From the NCBI GenBank assembly GCA_029204225.1, contig CM055094.1:25010541-25074540 (forward strand): a stretch of 64,000 nt of DNA, read 5' to 3'. The translations under genes were made by a program, and so were the position numbers. Below are positions 12,331 to 24,538 of the stretch, one piece after another. How positions within the stretch are numbered: the stretch's first letter is position 1; each line of letters opens with the position of its first letter. Source of the DNA: Diphasiastrum complanatum. Taxonomy: Eukaryota; Streptophyta; Lycopodiopsida; Lycopodiales; Lycopodiaceae. Below the pieces are notes generated by a model, which saw only the letters and a program-made list of their open reading frames with translations, had not been told where the DNA came from and did no database searches.

Positions 12331-14229
12331 TAAGATCACCCCAGAAGAGTTGAATACAGACATAATACGTCTCTCTTGGCCTTTTTATTTTGCTCTAGTG
12401 TGAGAGAAGACTTATCATAAGCACCATGAGCCATAGGAGATGCCAAGTTGCACCTCATTATTGACATATTCATGCACCATGTACTATCTCTGATGATGCA
12501 AAAACCTAGCATCCATCGCATCTACATGCCCATGTGGAGGAATGAACTGAGCTCTAAAAGCTCACTTGAAATCAACCTCGGTGGAAGGAGCCTGCTTTGA
12601 CTTTAATAACTTGCGCCACCGCCTATTGGTAATGTCAATAAAATGTTAAGCAGCTTTGCAAACTCGCCAATTTTTATCAGTTGGGGACCACTTCAAGTCA
12701 AAGTACGCATCCCATTTATGTTATCACTGGTCTACAATATCAATAGTTCTCTCCGAAGTGTTTCTAGCAAAGTCAGTAGGGTTAATGCCCTCTTCGGAAT
12801 AGGGCGGATAATACACAAGACACATAGAAGGAGATATAGAAGGACATGGATATAGTGGAGTGTACTAAGAAGATGACACATAACGTTCAGCCACAATTGA
12901 GAGCATCACTCGCATCCCTCTCATGGTCCTCTCCATACTGTTTGTGAGAGCTTGCACAGATGGACAAATAGCCACAAACAAACTAGTAGTCACCATATTT
13001 GGATTATGGTCAAGGCTGGGTATAGGACTAGCATGTGGGGATTGTAGGGCAACTAGAGGGCTAAGAGGATACTGAGATAGTCATTTGTTATAATGGATAT
13101 GGGAAAAAGAAAACGAAACAAACTCTCTCTTCTTTTCTCTCTTTGAATCAAAATAACACAAAAAAAAATAGCCAAAGATAATCTTTTGATAAAGAGTAAA
13201 AATGGAAAATATACAAAATCTATAGAAGATAGATCACTCCTTGGTTCAAAATATGATGTAGTGGTGCCATACAATAAAGTTAACAAAAAATAATCAAAAA
13301 AATTAGTTTTTCTCCAAAAACAAATAAAAAGAGCCTGGAATTGGTAGTGATTCATCTAGCCTCCATGTTGTAGGTGGTATGAAGGCATAGTTGTAGAAGA
13401 GTGCCTTTGTTTGAGGATTCTTTGTGCCAAATTTCAAACAAAATGGACAAGAAATGAAGAAGTTAGAAATTTCAACTCAAGAGCTTGAAAAAGAGTCCAA
13501 CACCTAATTTTTTAGCAGAACTGGTGGTTGTTGAGAATTTTTTCAGATTTGAAACTTTACTAGTAGTGATCCAGCACTCCCAACAACCTATTGAATCTCA
13601 CAACAATCAAACAAGCATCAACAAAATTATGGCCATTTCTTGGCTGCCCAATAATCCAATCTACAAATTCGGATATGAAAATACTTGTTTTTGGGCCCAA
13701 TTTCTTGAAAAAACTCCTTGCCAACTAGCAACGTATTGCAGGGCATTGATTCGTGCAGTACCCCCTTTGAAATCTCTGAAAAACATGAGAAAAATTGATG
13801 TTTTCTCCATTTCTCTTTCTAAAACGAAACTTTCTCTCTCTAGAACGAGGCTCTAATGCCAATCTCACACATTTGTCTCTCCAAGCTCGTGAAAACTAAG
13901 ACAATCAGTGTGTAGATTGAACCTCCCTACTGTAGGCAACCCCCTTTTGACTCCTACTACCTTCTATTCTTGAGACTTGGTAGATGGCATCCAACAGTGA
14001 GTGATCAGTCCACCTGACATGCATGCTACCTATGACCTTTGAGTATTGAATGACTCATAGGGTACCACTCCCATGCACTGCCAAAGACATATGGCCCACT
14101 TGGTCATCGAGTGGCTACTTGTTGGCTAGGATCATGATGGTCTATAGTGGGCTATTTCCTATCCTACCCTCAACCCTAGATCCAAGCTCACAAGCATCAA
14201 GGAGATGAAGTTAGTTGTCATGCGGAGGT
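12331..14229. other. Unassigned sequence with a decayed primer-binding-site-like motif
   Basis: No recognisable domain is present on either strand. The motif gctctaatgcca at 13850-13861 resembles the complement of the initiator-Met tRNA primer site (gctctgatacca in this window), so an eroded LTR element may start here on the minus strand. Several short open frames have no similarity I recognise. Confidence 0.35.
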
Positions 14230-14865
14230 TCGTTCCCATGAGAGCGATAGCATATTTCATAATTTAGCATGTGCAATCAACACTAAGATCCACTAACACT
14301 ACAACCATTAACACTAAGATCCACAATGATAGAGACTCACTCTTCTCTCTCTCCCTTTCTCTCTCACAAACAACATAAGAACATTCAATCCCAATAAGCA
14401 TCAAATCCAACAATTAGCAAACACAAAAAAAGCATGAGAGATGGAGGAAGAAATATAGAGAGCAAGGACATTCATTTGCTTGTATTGAAATGAAGAGAGA
14501 ACATGTACAATGATTCAAAACTACCACTTATATAGTGGATTTTAGGGTCTTGGCCTCAATTCCTATTGGCCAATTTCTACCTCCCTAACTATTTAAATTT
14601 GAAAAAGAGTGAGAACCCATTCAATAATTGGAGGAAACCAATTTGAAATTGAATTTTGGTGGAAACCCTTATTTTATTCTGTAACTTGACTTTTGGGCCC
14701 TACGACAATAAAAGTCCAGCAAAAAGGCCTAAGTCCTTTTATTAACTTGTAACTAATCATTTAACTATGTAATCATCGGGTTGGACTTACACACGCAGGG
14801 TGCCAAATCCCTCTCACTTATTAAATAGGGTCAGGGTTGCCTCGATATCCACAAACCCTCCAACA
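14230..14865 (-). repeat. LTR of the minus-strand gypsy element
   Basis: The minus strand starts TGTTGGAGGG at 14865, just after a purine-rich gatgggagata. It contains the block TTGGCACCCTGCGTGTGTAA, which recurs in the plus orientation at 63.6 kb together with neighbouring text. A degenerate GA/CT tract lies at 14341-14372, and a similar but expanded GA tract closes the 63.6-kb copy. The lower edge is approximate. Confidence 0.6.
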
Positions 14866-16690
14866 ATATCTCCCATCAAAACTAGTGGCGGTCCCACGAC
14901 ACCTCACGAGATTATTCACTTAGGGCTCTGGTTGGCCTCTCTTTGCACCTTGATAAGGAGGTACTGCACCTTCTCCATGAATTCTAGACAGTCCGTATTG
15001 AAATCGGACTTGTGCGACAAAAAGCACTTATTTGCGCCAGCAATCCAATTTGAAGTCATCCATGCCGTAAATCTGGACTCCCAAGATCCTCCAAGCATCG
15101 CAGCTCGATAGTATAATCTGGCTACAAGACTGATTTTAATCCTTGTGGACTCCATAGAGATATTTGGATCGAAAGCCAATGTGGGTATTTAATAATCCCA
15201 TCTAGTAGAAACGGACGCCAACTTGGACAAGTCGCTTGCAAACATAGCTGACTTCCTAACAGTTGGATCTGGTGAAGACGTATATTCATATGCATAAGCC
15301 TGGAGGGCTTGGTTGAAATCCACTAAAATTGTCCAATTGTATTCCTGATGGATTACGGGCCAAATTGGGGTATGGATATTGATTTGATCCATTGGTACAC
15401 CCAAATATTTCCATTTATTTCATCGTGGCATCGAGACATAGTATGGACCTACTCATAACTGGCGAGGGCTCACAACTTAACTCGTTGTTGTATTCGGAGT
15501 TCAAAAAACTATCATGCGCCAATCTGGTTGCTCACCCAATGTAGGTAGCTTATCCAATTCTTTTCTTGCTTCAATCTCTAAAGTCTAAACCTTAAAAACC
15601 CAGCCACCCCTCGAGGACTCGTGTGGATGTTGGTGTAAAAAATTATGAATCTACTCCTCGATGGTGACCGATTTCTAGAATAAGGGCCCCTTGTCTTTGA
15701 TGTTGATGGGCCCACTGCCATGGCTTGCGCTTCCATGACTTCTTCTTCAACATGTGCCCCACCATTCATACTAGTATCCACTTCACCTTGATCTTGTTGT
15801 TGAGACGAGAACTGAGGCATCAATGGTACTTGAATCTGGGGGTTTGAATCTAGGACCTAAGCGGCTACTTTTTTGTATTCTTTGATAATAACCTTTGCCT
15901 TTGCCAACTCAGTCGATGTTGTGCGTTTGAACTTATCAAATTGGCTCCGAAACTTGGCCAATGAGGTACAATAAGTCTCAACTTTCTTGAACAAGTAGCC
16001 GATCTCCTCCGCTGAGACAGGACGGTCTAACACTTGCGTCTGCAAGTATGTATCTCTCTCAAGGGTGGTTGCATCCAATTCACTTAGCATCTTGAATGGC
16101 CCATGTCCACTTGGTCTTACATTGTTGTCAGAGTATTCTGGAGTGTAGCCACATAGCCTTCTAAAGTTTTAGCTAATTGCTTGGCCATTTTCAACTTTGC
16201 GTCTGATTTGGCTTCATGTTGTTTGGCGATCTTCACTTCACGATTCAACTGAATCACCTTCTGGCTAATCAAAGTGTTTTTAGATCCCAAATATGAGATG
16301 CGCTTCTCCATTGAGGTCTTCTCATCTATCATGGTTTGGATCACTCGCACAAGGTTCGAAACTAAGCCAAGTGCATTACCAGAATCCACTGGTGTAGTAA
16401 CAGTAGCAACAAGAGGAATAGTAGTTCCAAGTGCTGGTTTGGGTTGGCCTTGAGACTTTGCATGTATATCTTCTTCCTCGAAGATATCTTCTCCTTCATA
16501 TCCTTCTGGCACCGTGGCATCAAATTGCTTTGGAGATACAACCACATGAATGATCCTTATGGTATCTGGTGTATCAAAATTATTAGTAGTATCATGGAAT
16601 TGTTCAAATCCTCTTCTGGGGGATTGGAGGTCAAAGGGCACCGGTGGACTCTCGGGCATCTCAAATATTCCACGATCACTTACAATCTCG
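14866..16690 (-). pseudogene. Extra ORF between integrase and LTR of a gypsy element
   Basis: On the minus strand, coding-like frames follow the broken integrase and reach the LTR. 16690-16117 is acidic, then a coiled-coil-like stretch (DEKTSMEKRISYLGSKNTL, QLNREVKIAKQHEAK). 15857-16090 is Lys/Glu rich. 15578-15823 is Ser/Pro/Gln rich. 15189-15404 and 14916-15179 carry on with FASDLSKLASVS and ARLYYRAAMLGGSW. Together they cover about 590 codons, with a few stops and frameshifts. I do not recognise a domain. Athila-type gypsy elements are known to carry an additional ORF in this position, which makes that a possible explanation. Confidence 0.5.
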
Positions 16691-17660
16691 ATAGGACATC
16701 CAAATCTGACAATGATGTGCTCATATAAGGACTTAGTTGTAGACTTAGAATCGACAATTCTTACTGCTTTTGCCTCGACCCACTTGGTCATATAATCCAT
16801 TGCTACAATGGTATATCGGGATTGAGATCCTCTTGCCACAGGTTGAATAGGGCCAACATAGTCAAGTCCCCATTTCTCGAACAGTGCTTGCGATATAACC
16901 ACATGCAAAGGTTCATAATTCTGCTTTGTAGGACAATGTGCTTGTTGACATACATCACATGACTGAATATAGTTTTCGATATCCTTATGAAGTGTCAGCC
17001 ACCAACACACCTTGATTGTAAAAGTTTTTGAATAGTGATATCGGTTGAAAAATGTCCACCTCCCATCCCATCATGTGAGAACAAAATTAGATCAGGTACT
17101 TTGTAAGGCAACACACATCTTCTCAAAATATCATCCATTCCACGCTGATACAATTGGCCCGCAACCAATTAATAAAAATGTGACTTAAGAATCAATTGTT
17201 TCAACATTAGATATTCAACAATATTTGATTCCCACTCAGGTATTGCTTCAAATAAAACAATGCAACATGTGATAGTTCATCATCCACTTCACTATTAACT
17301 AGTGCTGATTCGATTCTTGAAACATGGTCGGCAAGAAATTGTTGTTTACCTTTTCGCACCACAACTCGAAAATCAAATTCGGTCAATAGTTGTATCCATT
17401 TTGCAATATGTCCCATATTACACGTCTTGTTCACTGAATAAAGTAATGGCTAGTGCAAAATGCGTTGCCATTAAATAATGTCGAAATTTCTTAACGATAA
17501 AAACCATGGCCAACGCTTCTCATTCTGTTGTCAAATAATTCTTCTCAGGATCTGTAAGTTGTCAACTTGCAAATTTGATAGGATAGTCTTTCTTGTATTC
17601 ACCTGGCTGCATCAAAACTAATCCAATAGCATATTTCAATGCATGATTGAGGATGTGTCG
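16691..17660 (-). pseudogene. Ty3/gypsy RNase H and integrase remnant
   Basis: RNase H pieces include YAIGLVLMQPGEYKK near 17620 and MNKTCNMGHIAKWIQLLTEF at 17434-17375, followed by the QFLADHVSRIES linker. The integrase zinc finger appears as SHDGMGGGHFSTDI near 17075 and CDVCQQAHCPT near 16950. The core has EKWGLDYVGPIQP, IVAMDYMTKWVEAKAV and GCPIEIVSDRG near 16690. After the second catalytic Asp (SDRG) the frame passes directly into unrelated sequence (IFEMPESPPVP), so the rest of the integrase core with its catalytic Glu is gone. Confidence 0.8.
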
Positions 17661-17961
17661 TCCAAAAAATATCATTGTCTCATTACAAATCCAAAGTTGT
17701 CGAATTGAATCCATTTTGCTAGCTTCAAACTGTAATTCTTGTTCCTATGAAGGAAAATTGATGGTTGAAGAAGAAGTTGATGCAGCACCATATTGCTTGT
17801 TGGCAACCAATTTGTATGGAATGGACAAAGCGTATCACTACAATATCCTCTTTTGTCTGCGTCATCGACATTATAACAAACTGGATGATCTATCGAATTC
17901 CTTTAGGATCATGTTTTAGCATTGCATTTGGATGTGTTGGCCTGAAGATTTTGTCATGTTG
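17661..17961. other. Linker without clear assignment
   Basis: Sequence between the RNase H remnant and the unrecognised ORF above it. The minus strand shows broken frames only. RT is missing here, so a deletion or recombination joint probably lies in this stretch. Confidence 0.4.
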
Positions 17962-18740
17962 TTAGATAGTCGCTTTGTCGTTCATCGATTCAAATGCTTT
18001 GATGATAACCATGAATCTTGCATTTGAATCTTGGAGATCCCACATGAAGGAATCATTGTCATGATCAATTCCCAATATAGGGACTAATATGTTTTGATTG
18101 ATCATCTCTGTAAATAATAAATGATATTCTGAATGGACATTCATTTCCAAGAATATCGAGTGAATGAGATGCTTGCAAAGAGTGATGATATCTCGTTCAC
18201 TCAAGGTCTCTACAAAAAATATTTCGTAGATTACATCGCCATGTTCAAATTTATTGATATCTCCAATATTTTGAACCACAAACTGAAAACTTTGATATAA
18301 TGAATCTTTAATTGTTTTTTCCATCTCATAGCTTGAACAATTTTCAGCTTGTATATTGTAAGTCTCATCACATTCCATTTTGCACTCTATACTGAACATG
18401 AAACATTCATATAGATCAATTTTATCCTTGTCTATTAATCTCATTTCACAAGATGTTCTAGACAAGTCTTCTGGTTAAAAGTGATGTGATAGTTCTTGTG
18501 ATTTCAAAGAAGATGGAGTCCTTGAGTGATTTGCCTCATTGACAACTTCATTGCTTGAATTGGCCCTTATACTGCTCAATTGAAGATCAATGTTGAAAAC
18601 AAAAATATTGTCCTCATAATCCTCTGTATTGTTCTCGTTATCCCCAGCTGATTTTTGGTGTCCTTGCATTGACATTGTGCTCGCATTTGCAATTTTCTTG
18701 CTGGATTCAAATTAGAAATTACATTTATGTTGTCGATTCT
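17962..18740 (-). pseudogene. Unrecognised ORF, one internal stop
   Basis: The minus strand is open from about 18675 to 17962 apart from a single TAA at about 18477 (SHHF*PEDLSRTS). The predicted product is acidic and rich in Ile, Glu, Asp and Asn, with segments such as KMECDETYNIQAENCSSY and DVIYEIFFVETLSERDII. No retroelement domain or other family was recognised. It sits upstream of the gypsy RNase H on the same strand and may be part of that element, for example an additional ORF or divergent gag. The coding-like stretch seems to continue upward across the copia insertion to about 25450. Confidence 0.45.
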
Positions 18741-18827
18741 GTAAACATTCCATAGCACTGCATAAATGTTGATTGGCCCCTTGTGAATTCAATGGGGACT
18801 CAAAAGTTGTTGATAAAGTTGGTTGAT

Positions 18828-19056
18828 CTATTTGCTAAACAAGCTTTCCCATTGTTGATAGTTGTTCTTCTTCATCATGTTGCACTCGTTGTTCCAACAC
18901 TCCCTTGTCATTTTCAAGTCTGACCGAATATTCAATATGACTCTGTAATATATGTTTTCCTTGTCTGTGTGAATTCTTTGAATATCTTGAAAAGATGTTA
19001 CATTTGTCATTGACTCTGTAATATCTGTTTTCCCTTGTCCATGTCAATTCTTCGAA
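18828..19056 (-). pseudogene. Part of the unrecognised ORF, interrupted by copia insertion
   Basis: Minus-strand frames give FSRYSKNSHRQGKHILQ and LEQRVQHDEEEQLSTMGK. The sequence ends at the left target duplication (CATCT, 19057-19061) of the copia element. Its pre-insertion continuation resumes at 25227, so both pieces formed one stretch before the insertion. Confidence 0.5.
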
Positions 19057-19061
19057 CATCT

Positions 19062-19744
19062 TGTAAAAATTACAGCAAATAAGGATCCTAAAACACTTGA
19101 AATGATGAGGGAAACAATAGATTATGATCTCATAAGATTAGCACAAGTTGAACCATCAAAATCCATCAGAAATCTATGCTTGAACCTCACTAAATGGCCC
19201 AAATCCTTGAAGAAGGCTTCACACATGTGAAAGTACGGCCTCCCACAGTCTGAGTACTGTACACCAGACCTACATTCAATCCTATAATCATTAGTAATCA
19301 CAAGTACTCAAACAATTATGAACATAGAGAGCAATTGCACCATTATGAGAGAAAAAATCATGAAATTGCTTGATTGATTTTGGTGAGATATCATCACCTA
19401 TATATACATGATCCATCACGGTTTTGGGCAGGTATGAGTAGCCCTAAACCTATCCCTAATTCTAATTTTGGTGGATCTTTCATCCCTACCAAGTTAAGGT
19501 TGGAATCTTGGAGATCCCTCAACAATGGAAAAACTACCAAAAATAGCTCCTATTTTTTCTCCCTTGTATCTAAGCATAATTTGGACTCATTCCAAAGGTT
19601 CTAACACTTAGGTATACTTGAGAACATCCTTATGAATGGAATCCTATGCTATTTGGCACGTGTGACAAGCCACATCATGACCATCTAACTATTTACAAGT
19701 CATATGACCAAAACTAGTCAAGCTAGAATTGTGAATTTTTAACA
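19062..19744 (-). repeat. 3' LTR of the intact copia
   Basis: On the minus strand it begins TGTTAAAAATTC at 19744 and ends AATTTTTACA at 19062. It is 683 bp, the same length as its partner at 24539-25221. A TATA-like ctatatatacat lies near 19397. Differences from the partner are single bases. Confidence 0.95.
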
Positions 19745-19757
19745 CTCCTCCTCACTA
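19745..19757 (-). promoter_or_regulatory. Polypurine tract of the intact copia
   Basis: The minus strand reads GTGAGGAGGAG directly before the LTR start. It lies right after the pol stop codon. Confidence 0.85.
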
Positions 19758-19758
19758 T

Positions 19759-22700
19759 CTAGCTTGGTTCAATCATTTCTTTACTAATCACTCCAAGTGA
19801 TGATCTAAACTTCATAAAAGGTGTCTTTTGAAGTGGTTTAGTAAGTAGATCAGCTACACATTCATTGCTTGGAACATGCTCCAAAGCAATCTCCTTGGCT
19901 TGCACCATTTCTCTCACAAAGTGATGGCATATCTCAATGTGCTCAGATCTTGCATGGAAGATTGGGTTAGATGCAAGGTGTTGGGCTGATATATTGTCAT
20001 TGTAGGTGATTGGTGCCTCCTCTGAATCCATGATCTTTAGCTCCACCAATAATCTCTTGATCCAAAGTACCTCCTTTGTAGTGGTTGTCAAAGCTTTGTA
20101 CTCGGCCTCGGTTGAAGATAGAGATATAGTTTCTCGCTTTTTTGAAAGCCATGAAACCACACCTTCTCCTATGAAAGTTGAATAGTCACTTGTTGATTTC
20201 CTATCCCTCTTGTCCCCTACAAGATCTGAATCACCTAATGCATGAAGGTTAATCACATCTCCTCCATATAGAATCCCAAAATCCAATGTACCCGAGATGT
20301 ATCTTAGAATCCTCTTAGCCTTTTTCCAATGGATATTCAATGGCTTTTGCATGGATTGGCTCAACCTACATACACTAAAGCTAAGATCCGGTCTAGTTAT
20401 AATGATCCACATTAAGGAACCTATAAGCTGCCTAAACAAAGTGATGTCCATGAAGGATCTTTCATCATCTTCATTTGGCACTTTTACATCTTGCTCCATT
20501 GGTGTGTCAACACTTTTGCATACTTCCATCTTAAACTTCTTCAAAAGACTTTGAGCATAGTTTACTTGACTTATAAAGATAAAATCAGACCCTCTAAGTA
20601 CTTCTATGCCTAAGACGAAGTGAAGACACCCTAGATCTACCATCGTGAACTCTAAGGATAGATCTATCTTGATTTTTTCAATACCATCAACACTATTTCC
20701 ACTAATGATGATGTCATCTACATAAATGAGTAAAAGTACAATACCAACATCATCAAACTTAATGTAAAGAGTGGGATCATATTCACTTTGAACAAAAGAA
20801 AGTGAAATAAGATAGCAATGTAGTCTTGAATTCCAAGATCTCGAGGTTTGCTTCAAGCCATATATGCTTCTTTGGAGATGGCATACTTTGTTCTCCATTC
20901 CATGCTTGATGAACCCTTGTGGCTGCTCCATATAGATATCCTCTTCCAAAAAACCATTCAAGAAAGCATTAGAGACATCCATTTGACATAGAATCCATCC
21001 AAAATGTGATGCAAGTGCAATGATTAGCCTTATTGTGACCATCTTGGCCACGGGTGCAAAAGTTTCCTCATAGTCTATCCCTCTCTCTTGAGCATAACCT
21101 TTTGCAACTAATCTTGCTTTATGTTTGTTAACACTCCCATTTGCATTCAACTTAAGCTTGAAGACCCACTTGCATCCTATTACATTCCTTTGAGGTCTCT
21201 CAACAAGCAACCAAGTTTCATTCTCAATCAAGGCATCATACTCATCCAACATAGCTTTATACCATTCTTTGGAGTTCAATGCATCTTCAACATTAGATGG
21301 TTCTTCAAAACTAGATAAAACATAAGAAGTGGATGAGATACCCTCAACTTGATGTCCTTTGCCTTGATATGTGAGCCTTGATGGCTCCACTTTTGCCCTT
21401 GAAGATCTCCTTGGTGTGATAGGTGGGTTTGGTGCTTGCTCCTCCATGAGATCCTCCTCAAAACCAAGATCTTGCTCCTCGGCCATCTTCTTCTTGATTG
21501 TTGGAGCACTTGAGCCTTCTTCAAGCATATGCATATGATGTTCATCAGAGATGACATCCCTTGAAACAACAAATTTGTTTAAGGATGGGAGATAGACTTT
21601 GTAGCCCTTGCTTGAGCTTGCATATCCAAGCATGATCCCTCTTGTGGAAGATGGATCCTCCTTGGTTCTTGTTTCCAATGGCACATGCACATAGCATATA
21701 CACCCAAAAACTTTCAAGTGATTACGATTGGGTTTCTTTCCATACAACATCTCATAAGGAGTTTTGCCTTCAATTGCTTTGCAAGACACCCTATTCATCA
21801 AGTAGTTTGCACATACAAGAGACTCACCCCAAAAGGATTTGGGCAAACAAGCATCTAATCTTAAAGCCTTAGAACATTCACATAATGTTCTATTCCTTCT
21901 TTCAACAACTCCATTTTGTTGAGGAGTGTAAGGACAAGAAGTCTCTTTCTTGATCCCTTCCTCCTCACAAAAGGCCTTGAACTAATTGGAGATGAATTCT
22001 CCACCATTGTCACTTCTAAGAATCTTGATGCTATGATTATGATGCTTTTCCACAAACAACTTGAACTTTACAAAAGTATCAAATACTTGAGACTTGAAGG
22101 AAAGTAAGAACACCCAACAATATCTTGAGTAGTCATCAATTAAGGTTAAAAACATGGATGAACCTCCATTAGATTTGGTGCTAGCAATGTGCACATCCGA
22201 GTGTATGAGTTCAAGAGGATGAGATGACTTTGTGATGGAGTTAGGAAACACCTTCTTATGTGCCTTGGATAAGGCACAAGCTTCACAAACCTTGTCTTCC
22301 TTCCCAATAGACCTTGGTAGGCCTAAAGCATACTCCTCCTTGATCATAGCCTCCATGGAACCCGAGTTGACATGTCCAAGTCTTTTGTGCCATAAAGTAA
22401 AGGTAGATATCTTGCTCTTCTCGGCCAACATGACAACATTAGTATCCACAAATGCATCCAACTTATAAAGTTTGCCAAGTCTAGTGCCCTTAGCCACTAT
22501 CTTACCCTTCTTCTTGATGAAACATTCATTTGAAGCAAAGTCAACATTGAAATCATTGTCTACCATTTGGCCAACACCTAGTAGATTCTTTGTTATTGTA
22601 GGAATGTACAAAACACCTTCTATGTTGATCTTTTTGGAAGATCCTAAGCAAAGAAGAATGCTACCAACTCCTTCAATCTTACAAGCTTCATCATTTGCTA

Positions 22701-23727
22701 TATAGATAGACTTTACAGGTCCATCATAAGATAAGAGAGAAGAGAAAAACTCCCTTTTACTAGTCATGTGTGAACTAGCACCCGAGTCAATCCACCAAGG
22801 ATCTTCTCCTTTGAAGCTTGTTGAAGAAAATATGGACATCATGAGAGAGTCCTCATGTGAACTCTCCTCCTCCTCCTCTTTGCTCATGTTGGCTTGGCTT
22901 TTATCTTGCTTCCTCTTGAAGCATTCCGAGGCATAATGCCCCATCTTGCTACAATAGTAGCACTTCACCTTTGATTTGTCCTTCTTGACTTTGGTGGTTG
23001 ATGGAGATGCCTTTGAGGGTCCTTCTTGATCCTCAAGCTTTGTAGACTTCTTGAATGTTGATCCTTTGCCTTTGGACTTGCCTTTGCCTTTGGTGAAGAG
23101 AGCTTGGTCATCTCCACCTTGGACGGAAAGCCTATCCATCCTCTCTTGCATTTGGCTCCTTCTTGATTCCTCGGCCATGAGTGTGCCTTGGAGTTCTTCA
23201 AGTATGGGTAGCTTACCCATAATTGCATATCCCTGAACCAGATTGTCAAATTCAAAGCTTAGTCCATTCAATATGAGTTGAACAAGCTCTTCATCCTTGA
23301 TAGAATCACCTATAAAGGCTAGCTCTTTGTTCAATTCCTTTACTCTTAGGACAAAAGTATGTGCACTCTCTCCTTTCTTTTGATAGCTTCTATAGATTTG
23401 ATTCTTCAAAGCTAACATTCTAGTTTGGTTCTTGGATTCATAGACCTTTTGCAAAGTCTCCCAAGCATCTTGAGCTGAAGTGCAATCTCCTACCTCTCTT
23501 AAGAGTTCATTTGCAACATTCATTTTTATGCAATGTAGTGCAACATTGCACCTCTTGATGTATTTGGCTTTTTCTTGAGGATGAATAGGTTCACCCTCCT
23601 TACCATTTACAATTTCCATCAGATCTTGCATGATCATGATGGATTCCATTCTAACTTTCCATATGAAATAGTTAGTTTTGTTGAGCCTTTCATTAGTATC
23701 CAAAAGATATGCATTTATAGATGCCAT
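19759..23727 (-). pseudogene. Copia gag-pol polyprotein with one in-frame stop
   Basis: The frame runs 1323 codons from ATG at 23727 to the stop at 19759, interrupted only by TAG at 21984-21982 (codon 582), inside the integrase core just after SDNGGEFISN. Gag is at the start, with a CCHC knuckle (CYYCSKMGHYASECF) near residue 255. The protease has WIDSGASSHMTS. The integrase has HKRLGHVN, the Asp-bearing DDYSRYCWV and SDNGGEF, and the Glu-bearing QQNGVVERR beyond the stop. RT has MDVSNAFLNGFLEEDIYM and IYVDDIIISG. RNase H has STEAEYKAL and HARSEHIEICHHF. Apart from the stop, all domains and catalytic residues I looked for are present. Confidence 0.95.
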
Positions 23728-24526
23728 CTAGTCTCCTAATCAAGGACTTGACACAAATGAAGGTTACTTCTATTGATTTGATTGAAGGTCTACCTTATAC
23801 CACTTCTTAGGGACCTGAAAAGATCAGTAATAGACTTCCTATAAAGGTCTAAGAATGATCTCTAACAAAATCAAATCATAGAATACTAGAAACAATGCAC
23901 TTGCTTGATTGAAGTAGACAATACTAGTAGAATTGCCCCTCTTTCTATAAAGAACATTAAAGCTTCCAAATGATCTGATCAAGAGTGAATTTCAGCAACC
24001 TAATATACTTCCAAAATCACTTGTAAAAGATCTAAATGGAACTTAATGAGGATGCAACACAATCTACTATCCAATCACAAGCAAAAAATGATCAAAATTG
24101 ATGAAAAATTGATCTAATTTGGTGCATAAGTCAAGCAATGGTTGGACTGAACCTAAATCACTTTAGGAGGTGCCTACTACACCCTAGAACAGCCTTGAAG
24201 AGTCCCCAAAACTCTGATCTTCCCTCTCCTTGAATGCTAGAAAGCCTCCTCTATGAAATCACCTCCAAAACTCGCTTAGAAATCAATGCTTGGAGCAAGC
24301 AAAACTTGCTATCTTGGTAATGTGAATTGAATTCAACTTTGCCTCTGGTTTTAGACACCTAAACACCTGCAAATGAAGTCACACAACACCAATCTCCAAT
24401 GTATTTGACTCACTTTGAGTTCTAGAATCAATACTAGATGCTAAGATCCAATCTACACAAGATTTAGATCAAAAATTGTGATCAAATTGAATAAAAACCA
24501 AGGATTTAGCTCATTTCAGCCTTTAG

Positions 24527-24538
24527 GCTCTGATACCA
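24527..24538 (-). promoter_or_regulatory. Primer binding site of the intact copia
   Basis: The minus strand reads TGGTATCAGAGC directly after the 5' LTR end (…TTTTTACA). It is complementary to the 3' end of initiator methionine tRNA, the usual primer of plant copia elements. Confidence 0.92.

Noticed and set aside
19374-19604. Identical plus-strand frames at 19374-19604 and 24851-25081 as a duplicated gene
   Set aside because: Both are inside the paired LTRs of the copia element.
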